Source: Medicago truncatula (lineage: Eukaryota > Streptophyta > Magnoliopsida > Fabales > Fabaceae). Taken from it: a stretch of DNA of 64,000 bases. Under the pieces are notes generated by a model. That model saw only the letters and a list, made by a program, of their open reading frames with translations. It searched no databases and was not told the DNA's origin. Positions 58,054 through 64,000 of the stretch are shown here, one piece after another. Every line of letters begins with the position of its first letter. Within the stretch, counting starts at the first letter, position 1. The position numbers were made by a program, and so were the translations under genes. The stretch is taken from the NCBI RefSeq assembly GCF_003473485.1, contig NC_053046.1, positions 10,798,001 through 10,862,000 on the forward strand, in the 5' to 3' direction.

Positions 58054-58934
58054 TAGGCATGACAATGGGGTGGGATTGGGACGAGTTTTGTCTTTCCCAT
58101 CCTCATTCCCAACTCCCATATACTTACCTGTTACCCTACCCATACTCAACGAGAATGAGAAATTAAATCTCATCCCCGTCTCCAATGGGTTCGGGTATTC
58201 TCGCCCCATCCCCATCTCCAGAGTGAATCAATTTTGTTTTAATAAAAGAGTTTTTATTTTTTTTTATTTTTTTTTAAGTTTCAATGGTAATGTGGTAATG
58301 AATTATCCAAAAATTTGCGCTCATTTTAACGTTTCTTTACCGAATAATTCAGTTGTTCCTTTAACCATCAATGAATGTTCATTTATCATGATAGTTATCA
58401 AACCAAATAACATGACATATCATTATCAACCCCCTTAACAAAAACAAAAACAAAAACATGACATTTCTACATTCGTGTAGGGTTTGGATACGAAAGAAGA
58501 ATGCACCAAAATGCAGGTGCTGCACCAAACGCAGGTGGTTGTTTCTTGTTGTAAGTGAATGCAACGAAAAGACCCGGAAATAACGATAAATGAAAGAATT
58601 CATATATTATGTACATTTCGTGCTCTGCTCATTGTTCAATTTCTGCTTTGTTATTCCCATCATCCGAGGCCGAGAGAAAAGGATAGCCAAAAAAGACCCA
58701 TAGATAGGGGGTTCTTATCAGAAAGAGAAAAAGGAATACGAATTCGATCCGTAACGTAAATAGGAAACGAATCTAGCACTACAACTAGAAGAAAGATATT
58801 ACCCGTCCCGTACCCTATTATGAAATTGGGAAAAATCCAAACCCATACCAAAACCTAGTCAAATCGGAAAAATCCATCAAATCGAGATTGGTTTGGGTGG
58901 ATACCCATCAAGACGGATTTTGTTGCCATACCTA
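58054..58934. mobile_element. hAT-like non-autonomous element, copy B, with foreign insert
   Basis: The ends TAGGCATGACAATGGGG and TTGCCATACCTA (inverted TAGGTATGGCAA) match copy A at 46711-47266, in opposite orientation. TCATATT flanks both sides (58047-58053 and 58936-58942; an 8-bp duplication with one mismatch). It is 325 bp longer than copy A, mostly because of the segment 58492-58798, which has no counterpart there. Confidence 0.75.
58492..58798 (-). pseudogene. ccmFN: mitochondrial DNA fragment with the 5' end of ccmFN
   Basis: On the minus strand an ATG at 58616 opens a frame whose residues include SLFPGLFVAFTYNKKQPP followed by AFGAAPAFWCILL, which I recognise as the N-terminus of the plant mitochondrial cytochrome c maturation protein CcmFN (membrane protein of the haem lyase pathway). 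Similarity stops near 58492, after about 41 codons, where unrelated sequence follows. Upstream, 58617-58798 is GC-richer and unlike the host element, consistent with mitochondrial 5' flank. This is a nuclear mitochondrial insert (NUMT) and cannot make a functional protein. The identification is from memory of the family; start-proximal residues differ slightly. Confidence 0.75.
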
Positions 58935-60032
58935 TTCATATTAAGATCCCCTAAAAAAAAAAAACTCACATTAGGGATAATGATTAACTTAAATTAATTT
59001 TGTGATGTATAATCAAAATAGTTGCAGCATTAAGAGTATTTTTATTCCATTGAATAATATTATAAAGTCAAACCATTAAAAGTGTTATAAATATTCTAAG
59101 TGAATGTTGATAGTTATTTGGTCATATTACTATTCAATATTATATTCTTTTATTTCTCTATAAAGAGAGTTCATCATTTCTCTTCTTCTCTATTTTTGAT
59201 CTCATTTACGGAAGTTTCATAACAATAAAAAAGTAACCCTCTTTCCCAAAAAAAAGTAAATATGAAAAATAATAAAACAATAAAAAAATGTTTTTATTGT
59301 TTATATATTTTTTATAAAAATAATTTGTTACAAAAATTGTTTATATTTTTCTCTATATTTTTTTTTACAAAAATTGTTTACATTTTGAACAATCGAAAAT
59401 GACACTTTTTTTGAATCTAAAGGTGGCCCGCTGGTTAAAAACAATTTTGTACAAACATCCAATTAAAATACTCAGAATTATCACATCAAATTAATAAAAT
59501 AAAAAGAGAAAACAAATGTAATTATCTTGTCTCACTTTTGAGTGTTTTCACTAGTTATATGTGTAAAGTTGCTTTGAACCGATAATTCACCACCTTTAAA
59601 TTCTACATTCTTTTTTATAAAAATAAGTTTAGGTGAATTGAAACTCATCATAAATCATAATAGACCACAAAACTAAAAGAGTAATGCTAACAACACTCAT
59701 TTTTTAAAAACTGATACAAGTCAAACACACACTTCTAAATTAACCACAAAAAAGATTTTCATGTCCATGGTAGAATTTTTTTTCTCTTGAGAGAATGTCT
59801 ACGGATATGATATTTTTATTTTCAAGCCTCTAAGTTAAGATTCTGTGGGGCAGTTTTTTAATTTTTCATTATTAAAAAGAATAATAAAAAAAAAAAATCT
59901 AATTCCACATAATGTATGAAACCAAGCCACGTAAAGAGACACTATCACACACACACACCAACCACTTTTCTCATTTCTCCATTCCTTCCTCCTAGGAAGA
60001 AGAGATAGAGAGAGAGAGAGAGAGAGTCAGTG
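58935..60032. other. 5' flank and leader of the nodulin-like gene
   Basis: AT-rich sequence. The leader contains (AC)5-6 at 59948-59958 and (AG)n at about 60002-60026, a GA repeat directly before the ATG that could form part of a GAGA-type promoter or 5' UTR element. Confidence 0.5.
60002..60026 (+). repeat. (GA)n microsatellite in the 5' leader of the nodulin-like gene
   Basis: About ten GA units lie 7 bases before the start codon. Confidence 0.9.
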
Positions 60033-63000
60033 ATGGCAGGACAATCAAGAAAATGGATGATACTAATAGCAACAATATGGATTCAAGCATTCACAGGAAC
60101 AAATTTTGATTTCTCATCATACTCATCAACAATGAAATCCGTACTCAAAATCTCACAAGTGCAACTTAACTACTTAGCAACTGCAAGTGACATGGGTAAA
60201 GTGTTTGGTTGGTCTTCTGGTCTTGCTCTTATGTATCTTCCAATCTCTCTTGTCATGTTTATTGCTGCTTCAATGGGTCTTGTTGGTTATGGTCTTCAAT
60301 TTCTTCTCATCAATAACCTCATCACTTTGCCCTATTTTCTGGTACCTTCCTTTTCCTTTACCCCATATTTCTCATTTTTCAGTTCTTTTTTTTGTTTGTT
60401 TAGTCTTTATTAATTAATTAATGGTTTAATTTAAGTTAATTAAGTAACCACTATTGGTGTATGCTATTTTTAAATTATTAAAAATTAGTATAAAGTAGGG
60501 TTGCATTGCATATATATGGAGGGGTCTTCAGTTGTTCTCTTGACTGATGGGTGGAGATGGTATGAATGGTTGTTATAGTGGGGTACTACTTACTCATTTT
60601 AGTTTTTTTTTTTTTTTTTATTTTTATTTTTTATTTTTTATATTATAGTAAATGATAGTTTAAGATTTTTACCCATAATAAATTTAAAATAATATTGATT
60701 ATATTTGTTTTAAAATAACTTTATTGTTAATTATTTTATTAATTTTGAAAAAGACATATATTGTTTTATTAAAAAAATATAATAAAAAAGATTTGGAAGG
60801 AAGGAAGCATAAAAAGCTTTTAATAATGATGGACTTTTCAAGTAGAAAGAACATGATTTTTTTAAATAAAGTGGCCTTTAAGATATTCCTTTTTTTTTTT
60901 TTTAAGGAAAAGTTTCCTTTAAAATATTCTTTATCATTCTTTGAACGTGTTTTTTATTTAATCACTTGAAATTTTTTTAGTTTTTTTCTCAACAATCACA
61001 TTTCTTTTGTTCTATAAAAAGTATTACGAATTTTTTGGAAATATATTCTTATTCGAAGAATATACTAGTACTAGGAGGAACAATGCACTTATAATGGGTG
61101 TTTAGATAGTGTGGCCTCCAGCTATTTGCTGTGCAACGATTAATTTTGTTTTTTTCTATCTTTTTCTTTGTAGTTGATAAAATTTGAAAGACGTATCTTC
61201 AAAAATGTTGTATTTTTCTTATGATTTGAATGAATGGACAACCTATTTTCTGAATAATAATAATAAGAGTAAAATTTTAGGAAGTGATAACTAACTTGCC
61301 TCCTAAAAAATCTTACACGTCCTTTTCAATTGTGCTTTTGTATTGTACGTCAATTGGTCCCAACAACTCCCAGGCTCCAAATGCTGATTCCAGAACTCAA
61401 CCAATGTCCACACATTATTATACATACAAAAATAATACAAGTTTTTTTTTTTTTTTTTTTTCAACTAACGTCCACAGAACTCAACCAACACAACCTATGA
61501 TAATGATAGCTTAATTTCCTATAAAAAATTATTTCGGTTAATCAAAACACATTAAACAACATGTTACTTACGCGAACAATGCTTAATAAATTAATGATAT
61601 AGTTTAGAACAATATATGAATGTCAGTGAGTTTTACTAGCGTTTTTCTTAATAAAACTATCCATACAAATACTAACATAGATGTCCGAGTTTTCAAGGGG
61701 GCGGTGAGATTGGTCCCCTCAGATTAGTTGGTCCTTAGATCGGATACCGAGTTTTAAAAATAAAAATAAAACTTAGAGATTTTTTCTTTTAATTTGAGTT
61801 CTACTTCAAATATTTTATTCCTTCGAAACATTACTATTTGAAAGGACTCTAGTGGAGATACTACGAAACGAAGTAGGTTCAAGAGGAGAAGCGGATATCT
61901 TAAATGGATCTCAATTACGTCATGACTCATGAGACGAGTATCTCTATAGTCTTAGAAGTATTATAAGAAAACATGTAGCTGAAACAAATAATTTTCAGAG
62001 TTGCAATATCTAGAGAATTTTACAGTATTATAGTGAAGTTGACTTAGCTTTGAATTTTATGTTTCAGGTTTTTTTTCTGTGTCTGTTAAGTGGCTGCAGT
62101 ATCTGTTGGTTCAACACAGTATGTTTTGTTCTCTGCATCAAAAACTTCCCAGTTAACAGATCCTTAGCATTGTCGCTCACTGTGAGTTTCAATGGTGTAA
62201 GTGCAGCACTCTACACTCTCGCCGCAAATTCCATAAACCCTTCATCAGATCAACTCTATCTTCTTCTGAATGCTCTTGTCCCTCTTCTCACTTCGATCGC
62301 AGCATTACTTCCGATTCTTCGCCAACCGCCTTTATCAGACACTCATTCTCCACATGCCGCTCGTCAGAACTCGGTTATATTTCTAACATTGAACATTTTA
62401 GCGGTTTTCACAGGAATTTATCTCCTTATCTTTGCCTCATCAACTTCTGATGAAGCAACGTCAAGGCTTTACTTTGGTGGAGCTCTTATACTTTTGATTT
62501 CGCCGTTATGTATTCCTGGTGTTATATATGCTAGAGATTGGTTTCACCGCGCTGTTCATCCTAGCCTTCGAGTCGAAAACTCTAGCTTCATTCTTGTTCA
62601 TGTTAATGATCTTGAGCTTCACAAAGAACTCCTTACGCGTCAAAACAGCGCTCGGAGCAATGGAGATGCTCAAGGCCTGCTTGGTGAAAACGGATATGGT
62701 ACTCAGAGAGCAAAGAGTAGTGATGTGAATTGTGACAAGTTTTTTGGGCAGGATCAATTGGAAATGCTGGGAGAAGAGCATTCAGCCGCGGTTCTTGTGA
62801 AAAGGTTGGATTTTTGGCTTTATTATATTGCATACTTCTGCGGAGGTACAATTGGTCTTGTTTACAGCAATAATCTTGGACAGATAGCTCAATCTTTAGG
62901 CCACAGTTATAGAACGTCGACTCTTGTGACGCTATATTCATCGTTCTCCTTCTTTGGACGTTTGCTTTCAGCTATGCCTGACTACATTCGAAAGTAAGTT

Positions 63001-64000
63001 TTCGTTGAAATTATCTTCTGATTAAATCACTTATTTAACTGTTTGAAAGAACTTAAAATAACATGTCTTTTATGAAGAATTTGTTGTAATTTTAGACATA
63101 AGCTTTTGTATAATAAGTTTTTAATAAACATACGTGTTTGATTAGGTTGTTTATCAAAATGTCTTCTATACAATGTTTAAGAATTAAGACAATACTTTGA
63201 AGAAAGTATTTTTTTCCAGCTTTTTAGATTTGGAAAAATTGTTGTGTCATTATATTCATGACATAATATTTATGGTACAATTTGATTCGTGTAGCTAATC
63301 TGTTTAGTATGACTCGGGTAATCTTATAAACCGGACTGTAGTATTTAAACACAAATTGTAACATGTAACCCTAAGTCTGAATATAAGAAAGGCACTATGT
63401 AGTTAGAGACGTAGGTAAAATTGGCCAAACTCCGTGGTCAAATCATGTATGTTTTATGTTTGTGTTTTTCGTATCTGTTTTCTCTTGAACCAGGGTTGTT
63501 GTTCTATCATAATCTCATCTAACGAAAAAGACTGGTTGTTGATTTAGAAGCGAATCTTGTAAACTTAAAATTGTACATATATGATGAGACTAACAGTAAT
63601 TTTTCGGTATTTGCAGCAAGTTCTACTTTGCAAGAACAGGGTGGCTAACCATTGCACTTTTACCAACCCCAATTGCATTCATCTTGCTGGCTTCATCGGA
63701 AAGTGCTATGGCACTTAATACCGGGACTGCACTAATCGGTCTGAGCTCAGGTTTCATATTTGCAGCTGCAGTGGCCGTTACATCTGAGCTCTTTGGACCT
63801 GACAGTTTGAGTGTCAATCACAACATTCTCATAACAAACATTCCAATTGGATCCCTTCTCTATGGTTTTATGGCTGCAATAGTTTATGATGCTAATGCTA
63901 TCTCAGCACCTGGAAATGGAAACATAATAATGTCTGATTCATTGGTGTGCATGGGACGACAATGCTATTTCTGGACATTTGTATGGTGGGGATGTATATC
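60033..64000 (+). CDS. nodulin-like / major-facilitator membrane protein, 3' end beyond the window
   Basis: Exons 60033-60341, 62068-62993 and 63617 to the window end, with GT-AG introns and continuous phase; 539 residues are visible, probably 30-50 short of the end. The start is the ATG after the GA repeat; a GTG directly before it is not a start. The N-terminal half is the plant Nodulin-like domain (WIQAFTGTNFDFSSYSS, DMGKVFGWSSGLAL, GYGLQF), the C-terminal half an MFS-like part (GLVYSNNLGQIAQSLG, SSFSFFGRLLSA, VTSELFGP, NHNILITNIPIGS). About twelve hydrophobic segments are expected; a hydrophilic loop near residues 285-355 separates the halves. Related Arabidopsis proteins include NFD4; substrates are generally unknown. 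Intron 1 (1.7 kb) holds a SINE end and T-runs. Confidence 0.92.
61697..61770 (+). mobile_element. SINE 3' end (copy 3 of the local family) in intron 1
   Basis: GGTGAGATTGGTCCCCTCAG, ATTAGTTGGTCC and GGATACCGAGTTTT followed by A-rich sequence match, in plus orientation, the 3' ends of the SINEs at 38105-38299 and 48206-48385. The 5' part is absent. Confidence 0.6.

Noticed and set aside
62506-62941. Antisense ORFs of 91 and 102 aa
   Set aside because: They are shadows of exon 2 of the nodulin-like gene.

Overview
The window is plant nuclear DNA, most likely from a legume close to Medicago. The evidence is AT-rich non-coding sequence, GT-AG introns, plant-specific gene families, and a foldback repeat (best copy 22606-22815) that I recall from Medicago. 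The species call is inference. It is an ordinary gene-poor stretch: six protein-coding genes separated by dense layers of transposable-element remains. I see no operon-like or multi-gene system.

Genes, in order: (1) a RING-H2 E3 ubiquitin ligase on the minus strand (7498-11617, 6 coding exons, 560 aa) with a possible N-myristoylation start; (2) a pectin acetylesterase/Notum-family enzyme on the minus strand (20292-22974, 12 coding exons, 401 aa); (3) a CCR4-like endonuclease/exonuclease/phosphatase-fold protein on the plus strand (28817-32930, 10 exons, 391 aa); (4) a small single-exon protein of unknown function on the minus strand (36273-36680, 135 aa) with a good TATA box; (5) a single-exon BAHD acyltransferase on the plus strand (44808-46184, 458 aa); (6) a nodulin-like/major-facilitator membrane protein on the plus strand (60033 to beyond 64000). 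All splice models were worked out by hand from splice sites, phase and family resemblance, and every reading frame closes. The genes are functionally unrelated.

Mobile layer. 1-5310: an L1-type LINE remnant split by a 3.4-kb TG...CA LTR-like element with a 5-bp target duplication (1591-5002) and cut by the end of a related element (1-925). 12885-13215, 16474-18850, 37313-38057 and 52640-53944: further LINE remains; the one at 37313-38057 is a fresh 5'-truncated insertion with a poly(A) tail and a 16-bp target duplication. 39728-42516: a third LTR-like element, inverted, flanked by TATTT. 49509-51724: a Mutator-like element with a perfect 9-bp target duplication, carrying a decayed gene fragment. 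46711-47266 and 58054-58934: two members of one hAT-like family; the second contains an insert whose conceptual translation matches the start of the mitochondrial gene ccmFN. 54791-57748: a pile of MITEs, some nested.

The most unusual signals are (a) arrays of short stem-loops at the same place in all three LTR-like elements, where stem sequences differ but pairing is kept, and (b) mitochondrial DNA inside a nuclear hAT-like element. Both need database comparison, which I could not run.
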